DNA from: Neoalteromonas flava
GTDB taxonomy: Bacteria; Pseudomonadota; Gammaproteobacteria; Enterobacterales; Alteromonadaceae
Length of the DNA stretch: 64,000 bases
Direction of reading: 5' to 3'
Assembly (NCBI RefSeq): GCF_002807685.1
Contig: NZ_PEAX01000005.1
Location: forward strand, 336,868 to 400,867
Each line of letters starts with the position of its first letter. The first letter of the stretch is position 1. The translations under genes and the position numbers were made by a program. This document shows, piece after piece, positions 45,588 through 54,208 of the stretch. A model generated the notes under the pieces. The model ran no database searches. It was not told the DNA's origin and saw nothing but the letters and a program-made list of their open reading frames with translations.

Positions 45588-46316
45588 ATGGGAATGTTTT
45601 CACGTATTTCAGATATCGTTCAATCAAATATTAACGCCATGCTTGATAAAGCGGAAGATCCAGAGAAAGTTATCCGTTTGATCATCCAAGAGATGGAAGA
45701 AACACTGGTTGAAATCCGCTCAGTCGCAGCGAAAAATTTAGCTGAACAGAAAATGCTTGATCGCAAGATTGCTGATGTAGAAAGCAAAGCGACAGAGTGG
45801 GGCAAAAAGGCAGAACTTGCTGTGACCAAGGAACGCGACGATCTTGCTCGTGCAGCGTTGAGCGAAAAGCATGCAACTGAGCAGGCTTTGGCTGAACTGG
45901 TACAACAAAAAGCACAGTTAGCTGAATTGATTGGCAGTATTCAAGATGACACTGCACGCTTGCAAGCTAAGCTGAGCGAGGCGCGAAGCAAGCAGAAAAG
46001 CTTAGCAACCCGTAAGCAAAACTCAGTAGTACGGTTACATGCCAAACAAAGCGTAAATAGTGATGCTATCACCAAAGCTATGGCGCGCTTTGAACACTAT
46101 GAGACCCGTGTTGAAACGCTAGAGGCGCAGGTGGATGCATTTGATATTGTGCCTTCATCACAACAACTGGCACAAGATTTTGCAGCCCTTGAGAAGGATG
46201 AATCAGTGGAAAGCGCTCTTGCCCAGCTTAAGGCTAAACTTAATGCTAAAACTGCAGCACCGGCACCAGCCAAAAGCAGCAAGAAAGCCAATCAGAAAAG
46301 TGCTCAAGCTGCCTAG
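45588..46316 (+). CDS. pspA: Phage shock protein A
   Basis: A 242-residue coiled-coil membrane-remodelling protein of the PspA/IM30/ESCRT-III family, which protects the inner membrane and, in E. coli, restrains PspF. MGMFSRISDIVQSNINAMLDKAEDPEKVIRLIIQEMEETLVEIR is the conserved N-terminal amphipathic region. A long coiled coil follows, then an Ala/Lys-rich C-terminal tail not seen in E. coli PspA. The ATG at 45588 follows GAGGAG; a frame 15 bp upstream is less likely. A perfect stem-loop separates it from pspC. Confidence 0.95.
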   Translation: MGMFSRISDIVQSNINAMLDKAEDPEKVIRLIIQEMEETLVEIRSVAAKNLAEQKMLDRKIADVESKATEWGKKAELAVTKERDDLARAALSEKHATEQALAELVQQKAQLAELIGSIQDDTARLQAKLSEARSKQKSLATRKQNSVVRLHAKQSVNSDAITKAMARFEHYETRVETLEAQVDAFDIVPSSQQLAQDFAALEKDESVESALAQLKAKLNAKTAAPAPAKSSKKANQKSAQAA

Positions 46317-46348
46317 TTGAAGCGTTGGAACTTTGCACTAAATGGATA

Positions 46349-46383
46349 TGCTACTGAGTTGATTAACCCGCAGCTCAGTAGCA
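46349..46383 (+). promoter_or_regulatory. 10-bp stem-loop between pspA and pspC
   Basis: TGCTACTGAG and CTCAGTAGCA are perfect 10-bp arms around a 15-nt loop. No T-run follows, so it is more likely an mRNA processing or stability element that sets the pspA:pspC ratio than a full terminator. Confidence 0.6.
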
Positions 46384-46404
46384 CAGACCTTGTCGGAGGG
46401 GATT

Positions 46405-46605
46405 ATGAAACAAGAATTTGATCTTAATAGTTTTTATCGCAGTCGCCATGAAAAGATTATCACCGGATTAGCGGGTGGATTAGCCAGACATTTTGAGTTC
46501 GATGTTTTCTATGTGCGGGTCGCAATGGTAATCGGAATGTTCATTGCGCCCATGTTTTGTGGCATGGCTTACCTAATTGCCAGTATGCTGCTAAAGGAGC
46601 GGTAA
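46405..46605 (+). CDS. pspC: Phage shock protein C
   Basis: A 66-residue PspC-domain inner-membrane protein: RHEKIITGLAGGLARHFEFDVFYVRVAMVIGMFIAPMFCGMAYLIASMLL has the family pattern with a single main hydrophobic region. In E. coli PspC helps release PspA from PspF under stress. The ATG at 46405 has GGAGGGG upstream. Shorter than E. coli PspC (119), lacking its C-terminal leucine-zipper extension. It is followed at once by a membrane protein gene. Confidence 0.9.
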   Translation: MKQEFDLNSFYRSRHEKIITGLAGGLARHFEFDVFYVRVAMVIGMFIAPMFCGMAYLIASMLLKER

Positions 46606-46606
46606 A

Positions 46607-46930
46607 ATGCGCAAACTACTCATTGCACTATTGATCGTTTGGACGCTGTTTTATTGGGTTGATTATTCATGGTTAAACAACATGCATTTTCATCTTGATT
46701 TACAGGACGTTCATCTTCAAGCCGGTGAGTGGTTTTTTGGCTTGTTGGCCTTAATTGCAGTATTTATGTTGTTGGCGGCTATTATGGCAACCGGGATCAT
46801 TGTGTTGTTTATTGCGGGGGTAGTCGCTGCGGTCGCGTCATTCGCTGCTTTAGGGCTAAGCATATTTTGGCCTGTGGTAATGGGAGTCGGCGTTTATTTA
46901 CTGTGTCGCGATAATCGTGTCGCGACCTAA
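46607..46930 (+). CDS. Psp-operon membrane protein (unknown)
   Basis: A 107-residue protein with about three hydrophobic segments (1-17, 42-70, 71-98); a periplasmic or cytosolic stretch (WLNNMHFHLDLQDVHLQAGEW) lies between. No named family is recognised, though it takes the position of pspB/D-type small genes in other bacteria. AAAGGAG precedes its ATG and it begins one base after the pspC stop, so the two are coupled. Confidence 0.72.
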   Translation: MRKLLIALLIVWTLFYWVDYSWLNNMHFHLDLQDVHLQAGEWFFGLLALIAVFMLLAAIMATGIIVLFIAGVVAAVASFAALGLSIFWPVVMGVGVYLLCRDNRVAT

Positions 46931-47007
46931 GCCTTCAACAAAGTGATCAGCTAGACTACTATTAAGGTATCTAACATTTATTACACAGCAGATTGTTTAA
47001 GGGAATT

Positions 47008-48000
47008 ATGAAATCATTTTTGACGGGTAAAATCATCACTATCGTTGCAGCCGCAGTCTTTGTGTTAATGATACTGATTGGTTGGTATTGGAGTAACGAG
47101 CCCGATGTGTTTGACGTGACTGAAAGGGCTAGTCAACACGCACTGGATAGTAATGAAACCTTGGTCGCTGGTTATACGGTATCTACGGCGCTGATTGAAG
47201 TGGGTGACACCTTACTTAACAAACCAGGTGGCTACTTGGCCAACGACGTAATGCCGCCCTCGCTGTTCATTGATAATATGCCAGCATGGGAATTTGGGGC
47301 ATTAGAGATGATGCGCGACCTGGCCCTTGCAATGCGCAAGGATTTTAGCCGCTCGCAATCTCAGTCGGTTGAAAATCCTATGCTGATTAAAGCGCAGCCA
47401 AAGTTGAATATCGACCACCGCAGTTGGCTACTTCCCTCAGCAGAATCGCAGTATTCTGATGCCCTTGATTTACTCCGCGAATATCGTAGTCAATTGGGCG
47501 ATCAATCCATTGACGATAGTCAATTTTATACTCGTGCGGACAACCTACGCGATTGGTTGAAGCAAGTAGAAAAGCGCTTAGGGAGTTTATCGCAACGTCT
47601 CAGTGCTAGTGTGGGGACCGAAGTACTAAACACCGATTTGGCAGGCGACCCACAAGCTCATCAATCGACACCAACTGATTACAAGGTGCAAACCAAAACG
47701 AGCTGGTTCAAATTGGATGACAACTTCTACGAGGCTCGAGGTGCGAGTTGGGCATTGTTGCATTTTCTCAAGGCGATTGAGTACGACTTTAGAGATGTAC
47801 TTGCTAAGAAAAACGCGACGGTCAGTTTGCAACAAATCATTCGCGAATTAGAAGCCACCCAGCAAACAGTATGGAGCCCTATGATCCTAAACGGGAGTGG
47901 ATTCGGCACTCTGGCTAATCATTCATTGGTGATGGCCAACTATATTTCTCGAGCAAATGCTGCTTTAATAGAGTTATCTGAATTACTCAATCAAGGTTAA
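47008..48000 (+). CDS. DUF2333 membrane-anchored protein
   Basis: A 330-residue protein with one N-terminal helix (about 7-30) and a long exported helical domain; KPGGYLANDVMPPSLFIDNMPAWEFGALEMMRDLALAMRKDFSRSQSQS is the conserved DUF2333 core. Function unknown. It lies 77 bp after the Psp membrane protein and 5 bp before an outer-membrane barrel, so it could be in the same transcript or have its own promoter. The ATG at 47008 follows AAGGGA. Confidence 0.85.
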   Translation: MKSFLTGKIITIVAAAVFVLMILIGWYWSNEPDVFDVTERASQHALDSNETLVAGYTVSTALIEVGDTLLNKPGGYLANDVMPPSLFIDNMPAWEFGALEMMRDLALAMRKDFSRSQSQSVENPMLIKAQPKLNIDHRSWLLPSAESQYSDALDLLREYRSQLGDQSIDDSQFYTRADNLRDWLKQVEKRLGSLSQRLSASVGTEVLNTDLAGDPQAHQSTPTDYKVQTKTSWFKLDDNFYEARGASWALLHFLKAIEYDFRDVLAKKNATVSLQQIIRELEATQQTVWSPMILNGSGFGTLANHSLVMANYISRANAALIELSELLNQG

Positions 48001-48005
48001 TTTTC

Positions 48006-48761
48006 ATGCGCAAAACATTCATTGCGATGGCGCTAATTAGCGCAACCTCAGCACCTTGCGCTTTCGCTGATACGATTCTTGGCGTTTATGCCGGAGCCCA
48101 GGGATGGGATATGTCAACAGCGGGAGGTTTTGCTGACGACACAACGATCACTCAATTTGGTTTTGATTCACAAACCAACGGTTCTATCTATGCGGCATTT
48201 GAGCACCCAGTGCCTTTTGTACCCAACATCAAGATTAACCGCACAGTTTTGGATACAAGTGGTAGCACTACGTTGACATCGTCATTTACTTTTGATGGTG
48301 AATTATTTACTGCCGATACCCTGGTCGCGACAAATATCGACTTAACCACAACCGATTACATCTTGTATTATGAAATTTTTGATAACGACTTAGTGAGCAT
48401 TGATATCGGTATTAATGGTAAACATGTCGATGGTACCCTGCTGGTCGAGGATGCGGCCTCAAGTCTTACGGCAACCCAATCGTTTAGTGGGATTGTTCCT
48501 ATGGGCTACTCACGCATTGCATTTGGTTTACCGTTTACTGGTTTAGGGGTATATGCCGAGGGCAGTTACCTTGCAATTGATGACAGCACAGTAAGCGACT
48601 ATCAAATAGCAATTACCTATAGCTTTATAGAAAGCTTGGCCTTGGATCTGACTTTGCAGTTGGGTTATCGCGATACTACGGTTGAACTTGATGATTTAGA
48701 CAATACCTACTCTGATCTCACCTTTGATGGCGCCTTTGCCGGGATCGAGTTCCATTTCTAA
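48006..48761 (+). CDS. TIGR04219-type outer-membrane beta-barrel protein
   Basis: A 251-residue protein with a signal peptide (...SAPCAFADT) and about ten amphipathic strands ending ...GAFAGIEFHF with a terminal Phe. FADTILGVYAGAQGWDMSTAGGF and KHVDGTLLVEDAASSLTATQSFSGIVPMGY match the TIGR04219 family of outer-membrane proteins in Alteromonadales and Shewanella. Role unknown. It follows DUF2333 by 5 bp. Confidence 0.82.
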   Translation: MRKTFIAMALISATSAPCAFADTILGVYAGAQGWDMSTAGGFADDTTITQFGFDSQTNGSIYAAFEHPVPFVPNIKINRTVLDTSGSTTLTSSFTFDGELFTADTLVATNIDLTTTDYILYYEIFDNDLVSIDIGINGKHVDGTLLVEDAASSLTATQSFSGIVPMGYSRIAFGLPFTGLGVYAEGSYLAIDDSTVSDYQIAITYSFIESLALDLTLQLGYRDTTVELDDLDNTYSDLTFDGAFAGIEFHF

Positions 48762-48830
48762 TTGATTTGTCTATAAGTCAATAAAGTAATAAAAAATCGT
48801 TTTTAATTCTTTCCTGTTTTGAAAAACACA

Positions 48831-48863
48831 CGCTAGCCTTGCAATTAATTTGTTAGGTTAGCG
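48831..48863. promoter_or_regulatory. Imperfect inverted repeat upstream of cysJ
   Basis: CGCTAGCCT (48831-48839) and AGGTTAGCG (48855-48863) form 9-bp arms with one mismatch (a G-U pair in RNA), loop 15, ending 36 bp before the cysJ start. Possible operator or leader hairpin for the sulfate-reduction operon. No CysB site can be assigned by eye. Confidence 0.35.
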
Positions 48864-48899
48864 TTCCTATCTTTTGATTATTGATATTTGGAGTTTCAC

Positions 48900-50699
48900 G
48901 TGAGTGGTCAACAACCGGGTGTATTGAGCCCAGAACAATGGAATCTTATTACTCAAGCAATTGCGCCGTTAAATCGCGATCAATTGAACTGGGTAAGTGG
49001 TTACATCGCAGGCTTGGCAGCTGGCGCTGCGGGTGAAGCGAGCTCTCCACAGGCTATGACTACTGCAACAGAGGCTGCGACATTTACCGTTATGTACGGT
49101 TCGCAAACCGGAAACGCAAAAGGGATTGCAAGCGATCTACATAAGCAATTAGAGGCTGCAGGGGTAAAAGCGAACTTGGTCAGTATGGCTGATTACAAAC
49201 CCCGTCAGTTAAAAAATGAAACTCATTTAGCCATTACTGTAAGTACTCATGGCGAAGGTGATGCGCCCGATGATGCAATCGAATTACATGAATTTTTGGC
49301 CAGTAAGAAAGCGCCCAAAACTACAGCATTAAATTATGCCGTATTGGGTTTGGGCGATACCAGTTACGAGTTCTTTTGCCAAACCGGTAAAGATTTTGAT
49401 GCGCGCTTAGCCAAGCTTGGTGCAACGGCTATCACGGAGCGAGTAGACTGTGATGTTGATTATGAAGCGCAAGCCGCTGAGTGGATCGCTAAAATTGTCG
49501 AATATGCAAAAGCGAATGTGACGTCAGGTACTTCGAATACTGCCAGCAATGTGGTTCCCATGACCGCAGCTGCAGCGACTGCGTCGAACTACAGCAAGCA
49601 GAATCCGTTTCCAGCACCATTATTGCAAGTGCAAAAAATAACCGGTAGAGATTCGGTTAAAGATATTCAGCACATCGAAATAAGCCTTGAAGAATCTGGA
49701 CTGCAGTATCAGCCGGGCGATGCGTTAGGTGTCTGGTTTACCAATGATCCTGAGATAGTGGATGAAATTCTTACCTTATTAGCGATTGAACCTGAAGTAT
49801 CGGTTGATGTTAAAGGTCAAACCTTCAGCGTGCGTCAGGCGTTATTGGAGAAGCTTGAATTAACCTTGAGTTACCCTGGGTTTGTCAAAGCATTTGCAGC
49901 AGCGACTGAAAGTCCTGCGTTGCTGGAGCTTATGCAGGATGCACCAGCATTTAGAGCGTACTTAGCTGAGCGACAGATAGTGGATATTGTGCGTGAGCAC
50001 CCAGCAAAAATTGCAGCTCAGGCATTGGTGGATGCGCTTCGCCCGATCACCCCAAGACTGTATTCGATTGCCTCGAGTCAGGCTGAGGTCGAAGATGAAG
50101 TGCATTTAACCGTGGCCCATGTGGATTATGAGTTTGGCGGTAAACGTCATCAAGGCGGCGCTTCAGGGTTTCTCACCACGCGCTTGGAAGAAGGTCAAAC
50201 GGTGCAAGTGTTTGTCGAGAAGAATGATAATTTCCGCCTTCCTGCCGACCCTAACACGCCCATCATAATGATTGGCCCAGGTACTGGGATTGCGCCTTTT
50301 AGAGCATTTATGCAGGAGCGAGATGCGCAGGGCGCTGAAGGTCCTTCATGGCTGTTTTTCGGGAATCCCAATTTTACCCAAGATTTTCTCTATCAAACTG
50401 AATGGCAACAATACCTTAAAGCCGGTGCGTTGAATCGAATCAGCTTAGCATTTTCGCGTGATCAAGCTGAAAAGATTTATGTTCAACACCGCATTACTGA
50501 ACATGGAAAAGAAGTATTTGAGTGGCTGGAAGCTGGCGCTCATGTCTACGTTTGTGGCGATGCAATGCGCATGGCCAAAGATGTTGAGGATGCCTTACTC
50601 GAGGTTATTCGTACCCATGGTAAGTTGGACGACAGTGAAGCCAAAGCGTATTTAGTTGGCTTACGTAAAGCTAAACGTTATCAGAAGGATGTTTACTAA
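48900..50699 (+). CDS. cysJ: Sulfite reductase flavoprotein alpha subunit
   Basis: A 599-residue NADPH:sulfite reductase flavoprotein. The FMN-binding flavodoxin domain has [14 protein letters not shown] and [12 protein letters not shown] (about 60-200). The FAD-binding domain has RLYSIASSQ; the NADPH domain has [12 protein letters not shown], and the C-terminus is YQKDVY. The protein passes electrons to CysI to reduce sulfite to sulfide. The start GTG at 48900 follows GGAG; an upstream TTG is less likely. The last base overlaps cysI, starting a tight cysJIH operon. Confidence 0.96.
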   Translation: MSGQQPGVLSPEQWNLITQAIAPLNRDQLNWVSGYIAGLAAGAAGEASSPQAMTTATEAATFTVMYGSQTGNAKGIASDLHKQLEAAGVKANLVSMADYKPRQLKNETHLAITVSTHGEGDAPDDAIELHEFLASKKAPKTTALNYAVLGLGDTSYEFFCQTGKDFDARLAKLGATAITERVDCDVDYEAQAAEWIAKIVEYAKANVTSGTSNTASNVVPMTAAAATASNYSKQNPFPAPLLQVQKITGRDSVKDIQHIEISLEESGLQYQPGDALGVWFTNDPEIVDEILTLLAIEPEVSVDVKGQTFSVRQALLEKLELTLSYPGFVKAFAAATESPALLELMQDAPAFRAYLAERQIVDIVREHPAKIAAQALVDALRPITPRLYSIASSQAEVEDEVHLTVAHVDYEFGGKRHQGGASGFLTTRLEEGQTVQVFVEKNDNFRLPADPNTPIIMIGPGTGIAPFRAFMQERDAQGAEGPSWLFFGNPNFTQDFLYQTEWQQYLKAGALNRISLAFSRDQAEKIYVQHRITEHGKEVFEWLEAGAHVYVCGDAMRMAKDVEDALLEVIRTHGKLDDSEAKAYLVGLRKAKRYQKDVY

Positions 50700-52408
50700 T
50701 GAGCAATAAATCGAACCTAATCGTTGAAGGTAAACTTTCTGACAATGAACGCTTGAAAAGTGAAAGCGATTTTTTACGAGGAACTATTGAAACGGACTTG
50801 GCTGATCCAGTAACCGGTGGCTTTACTGCAGACAACTTCCAATTGATCCGCTTTCACGGCATGTATCAGCAAGATGACCGTGATATTCGTAATGAGCGAG
50901 CCAAACAAAAACTAGAGCCTTTGCATAATGTGATGTTGCGAGCACGGTTACCTGGCGGTGTGATTACGCCTGAGCAATGGTTAGTGATCGACAAATTTGC
51001 GCAAGATTATTCCATGTACGGCAGTATTCGGTTAACGACCCGACAGACCTTTCAGTTTCATGGGGTGTTAAAACCGCACATTAAACAAATGCATCAGACC
51101 TTGAACAAGGCAGGTATAGATTCCATCGCTACCGCAGGTGACGTGAATCGAAATGTGTTGTGTACGTCTAATCCTGTTGAGTCTGAAGTGCATCAACAAG
51201 CATGGGAATGGGCGAAAAAAATCAGTGAACATTTATTGCCTAAAACCCGTGCATACGCTGAGATTTGGTTGGACGGAGAAAAGCTAGAATCCACTGATAA
51301 TGAGCCGATTTTGGGTTCAACGTACTTACCACGTAAATTTAAGACAACCGTGGTTATCCCGCCACAAAATGATGTTGATGTGCATGCTAACGATCTGAAC
51401 TTCGTTGCTATTGCTGAAGCTGGCAAACTCGTAGGTTTTAATGTGTTAGTGGGAGGGGGCTTGGCTATGACCCATGGCGATACGTCGACGTTCCCTCGTA
51501 AGGCTGATGATTTTGGTTTCATTGAGCTAAAAGATACCTTGGCAATTGCAGAAGCGGTGGTTACTACCCAACGTGATTGGGGTAACCGGGTCAATCGTAA
51601 AAATGCAAAAACCAAATACACCCTTGAGCGTGTTGGTGTTGAAACCTTTAAAGCAGAGGTTGAGAAAAGGGCAGGTGTTACTTTTACTGATAGTCGCCCC
51701 TACGAATTCACCGGCCGTGGTGACCGCTTTGGGTGGGTAGAAGGCATTGATGGGAAACACCATCTGACCCTATTTATTGAAAATGGGCGGATCCTTGATT
51801 TTCCAGGTAAGCCGCTGAAAACGGGCTGTGCTGAAATTGCCAAAATCCATCAAGGTGATTTTCGCTTAACTGCTAATCAAAACTTGATTATTGCGGGTGT
51901 TCCAGCTGAGCAAAAGGCTGAAATTGAAGCCTTAGCAATAAAGTATGGACTGCTTGAGGCAAGTACCAGTGCGCAACGTCAGGATTCAATGGCGTGTGTG
52001 TCTTTGCCGACCTGCCCGCTGGCGATGGCAGAAGCTGAGCGCTATTTACCCGATACAGTCACTGAGCTTGAAGGTTTGCTGACAAAACATGGCTTGGTCA
52101 ATGACAGTATCATTTTTCGTGTGACAGGCTGCCCAAATGGTTGTGGACGCGCAATGCTTGCTGAAGTTGGCTTGGTGGGTAAAGGTCCGGGGAAATACAA
52201 TTTCCACATTGGTGGTAATCGTGAAGGTACTCGTATCCCACGGATGTATAAAGAAAATATCAGCCACGAAGAAATCATGCAGCATTTGGATGAGTTAATT
52301 GCTCGTTGGGCTGCAGAGCGTGAACAAAATGAGGCTTTCGGCGACTTTGTGGTGCGCGTTGGCGTCATTAAACCTGTGGTCAATTCGGCCAAGGATTTTT
52401 ATGAGTAA
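50699..52408 (+). CDS. cysI: Sulfite reductase hemoprotein beta subunit
   Basis: A 569-residue subunit that binds siroheme and a 4Fe-4S cluster and reduces sulfite to sulfide in assimilation. Cluster cysteines C433, C439 (CVSLPTC), C478 and C482 (TGCPNGC) agree with the E. coli positions within one residue. [27 protein letters not shown] is a conserved siroheme-region block. The start overlaps the cysJ stop and the end overlaps cysH by 8 bp, so the three are co-translated. Confidence 0.97.
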   Translation: MSNKSNLIVEGKLSDNERLKSESDFLRGTIETDLADPVTGGFTADNFQLIRFHGMYQQDDRDIRNERAKQKLEPLHNVMLRARLPGGVITPEQWLVIDKFAQDYSMYGSIRLTTRQTFQFHGVLKPHIKQMHQTLNKAGIDSIATAGDVNRNVLCTSNPVESEVHQQAWEWAKKISEHLLPKTRAYAEIWLDGEKLESTDNEPILGSTYLPRKFKTTVVIPPQNDVDVHANDLNFVAIAEAGKLVGFNVLVGGGLAMTHGDTSTFPRKADDFGFIELKDTLAIAEAVVTTQRDWGNRVNRKNAKTKYTLERVGVETFKAEVEKRAGVTFTDSRPYEFTGRGDRFGWVEGIDGKHHLTLFIENGRILDFPGKPLKTGCAEIAKIHQGDFRLTANQNLIIAGVPAEQKAEIEALAIKYGLLEASTSAQRQDSMACVSLPTCPLAMAEAERYLPDTVTELEGLLTKHGLVNDSIIFRVTGCPNGCGRAMLAEVGLVGKGPGKYNFHIGGNREGTRIPRMYKENISHEEIMQHLDELIARWAAEREQNEAFGDFVVRVGVIKPVVNSAKDFYE

Positions 52409-53165
52409 TGTAAAAGTAAAAGCGCAAGCAGGCTTGGCAAACATGCCAAGTGTTTCCGCAGATTCAGCGCCAGAAGTGATTGCTGAAGCCAATCAATTGC
52501 TAGAGTCAATGACGGCACAAGAGCGGATTTCCTGGGCGTTATCAGCGTTGCCGGAAACTGCAATTGTGTCGAGTAGTTTTGGCGCACAGTCCGCGGTGAT
52601 GTTGCATTTATTGACCGAGCAAAAGGCTGATATTCCAGTTGTATTAACCGATACCGGTTATTTGTTTCCGCAGACCTATCAGTTCATTGATCAGCTAACT
52701 GAGCGACTGAAATTAAATTTACATGTTTATCGCGCTGATATTTCTGCTGCTTGGCAAGAAGCGCGTTTTGGAAAGCTGTGGGAAAAAGGCCTAGAAGGGA
52801 TTGAGCAATACAATAAGATAAACAAGGTTGAACCCATGCAACGCGCTCTCAAAGAGTTAAATGCGGGCATATGGTTTGCTGGGTTACGGCGCTCTCAGTC
52901 TGATTCACGGGAGCATTTGCCTGTGTTGCAAAAGGTTGGAGGGCGACTCAAAGTGTTGCCGATTATCGATTGGACGAACAAAGATCTCCATTACTACCTG
53001 AAAGATCACCAACTACCATACCATCCATTGTGGGATGAAGGTTATGTTTCGATTGGTGATTGGCATACAACGCAGAGTTTACAAGAGGGCATGAGCGAGC
53101 AGGATACCCGTTTCTTCGGGCTCAAACGCGAGTGCGGCTTACACGAATTTGGTGATGGTATCTAA
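52401..53165 (+). CDS. cysH: Phosphoadenylylsulfate reductase
   Basis: A 254-residue enzyme that reduces PAPS to sulfite with thioredoxin. [16 protein letters not shown] is the P-loop-like PAPS site and the catalytic Cys is C245 in [10 protein letters not shown]. There are no extra CC...C cysteines, which separates PAPS reductases like this one from APS reductases. The ATG at 52401 overlaps cysI. A terminator-like stem-loop lies 8 bp after the stop. Confidence 0.95.
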   Translation: MSNVKVKAQAGLANMPSVSADSAPEVIAEANQLLESMTAQERISWALSALPETAIVSSSFGAQSAVMLHLLTEQKADIPVVLTDTGYLFPQTYQFIDQLTERLKLNLHVYRADISAAWQEARFGKLWEKGLEGIEQYNKINKVEPMQRALKELNAGIWFAGLRRSQSDSREHLPVLQKVGGRLKVLPIIDWTNKDLHYYLKDHQLPYHPLWDEGYVSIGDWHTTQSLQEGMSEQDTRFFGLKRECGLHEFGDGI

Positions 53166-53173
53166 CGACTTTG

Positions 53174-53196
53174 CTGTAGTCCTGCACTACAGTTTT
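53174..53196 (+). terminator. Terminator of the cysJIH operon
   Basis: CTGTAGT (53174-53180) pairs with ACTACAG (53186-53192), loop CCTGC, followed by TTTTG. It overlaps the stop codon end of the convergent gene at 53187. Confidence 0.7.
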
Positions 53197-54110
53197 GTGA
53201 TCTGAAACGCGTGCTCTAACAAAGCGAACAAATCGCTGCAATAGTCTGCGCGGGGCTGTCTAGATATCAGGCGGTAAAGTTCGCTGCCAATACGGGTGAA
53301 CTTGTAGTAAACCAATGCGGTCCCGCTTTTTTTCGGACTCAGCTCAAATTGCTCATCGCCACATCGCCAATGCTCGCCCTTAGCAGGGTCGAGTTCACCA
53401 GTTTCAATCTCACTGGAAAACAGCAATCCCATATCAATTAACGCCAACAAATCCGGATAAGTAATTCCATGTTGGGCAAGGTTCAGGTGTTTGCTGCGCG
53501 ACGCCGCAAACCAAGTAAATACGCTAGGCTTTTGATGATAGCCAACTAACAGTCGCGGCACACTATCGTGTCTGCGGCGACTAGCAATACTGGCAGCTTT
53601 ACTAAACAAACGTGCATCTTTCTGAGTTAATTGTTTGAGTAAGGCCAGCGTCTGAATAGAAAAACTTCCGGGGCGGGCGACTTCTACCGCAATTATTTTA
53701 CCCCATAGAGTCTGCATACCGGGGGCGTGAATATCTTCAGCAAAACGTGAAAAACTAAAAAACCAATCCGGATCGAGATTATCGGTATGGTCACTTTCAA
53801 TGTTGACACTGACGGCATGCTCCAATACACGTTGTAAATTGGTTAGCCTCTGCTGCGCCAATAGCTGTTCGCGGCGATGGGTTTGGCGGATCCAATCGAT
53901 GTTGCTATCTAGGCCGGAGCTTTCTTCAACACCAATTTGTGCAAACCAACGTCTGATAGTGTCGGCAGATCGTTGCTGGCGTTCACTTTTGGTTGAATTC
54001 GAGGCTTCAGGTTTAGACGGTGTACTCTTTGACGGGCGACTGATTTTTGCCGTTTTTGGCCCAGCAGAAACAGGTTTTGCCTGAATGCTCGTTGAATCCT
54101 CAATTTTCAT
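53187..54110 (-). CDS. TIGR03899/DUF2806-like conserved protein
   Basis: A 307-residue cytosolic protein. After a Lys/Ser/Pro-rich, probably disordered N-terminus (1-45), the core DPDWFFSFSRFAEDIHAPGMQTLWGKIIAVEVARPGSFSIQTLALLKQLTQKDA resembles TIGR03899/DUF2806. Function unknown. A second part (about 190-300) is more variable. It is monocistronic and convergent with cysJIH, its 5' end facing the GGDEF/EAL gene divergently. Family name moderately sure. Confidence 0.75.
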   Translation of the reverse strand: MKIEDSTSIQAKPVSAGPKTAKISRPSKSTPSKPEASNSTKSERQQRSADTIRRWFAQIGVEESSGLDSNIDWIRQTHRREQLLAQQRLTNLQRVLEHAVSVNIESDHTDNLDPDWFFSFSRFAEDIHAPGMQTLWGKIIAVEVARPGSFSIQTLALLKQLTQKDARLFSKAASIASRRRHDSVPRLLVGYHQKPSVFTWFAASRSKHLNLAQHGITYPDLLALIDMGLLFSSEIETGELDPAKGEHWRCGDEQFELSPKKSGTALVYYKFTRIGSELYRLISRQPRADYCSDLFALLEHAFQITKL

Positions 54111-54208
54111 AAATTAAAACCGCGCAAGATTAATCCACACATTGTTTGCAAAATAGCCATATGGAGTTAGGATAACGTATAGGTCTACTAAATAACTAAT
54201 AAGAATTA

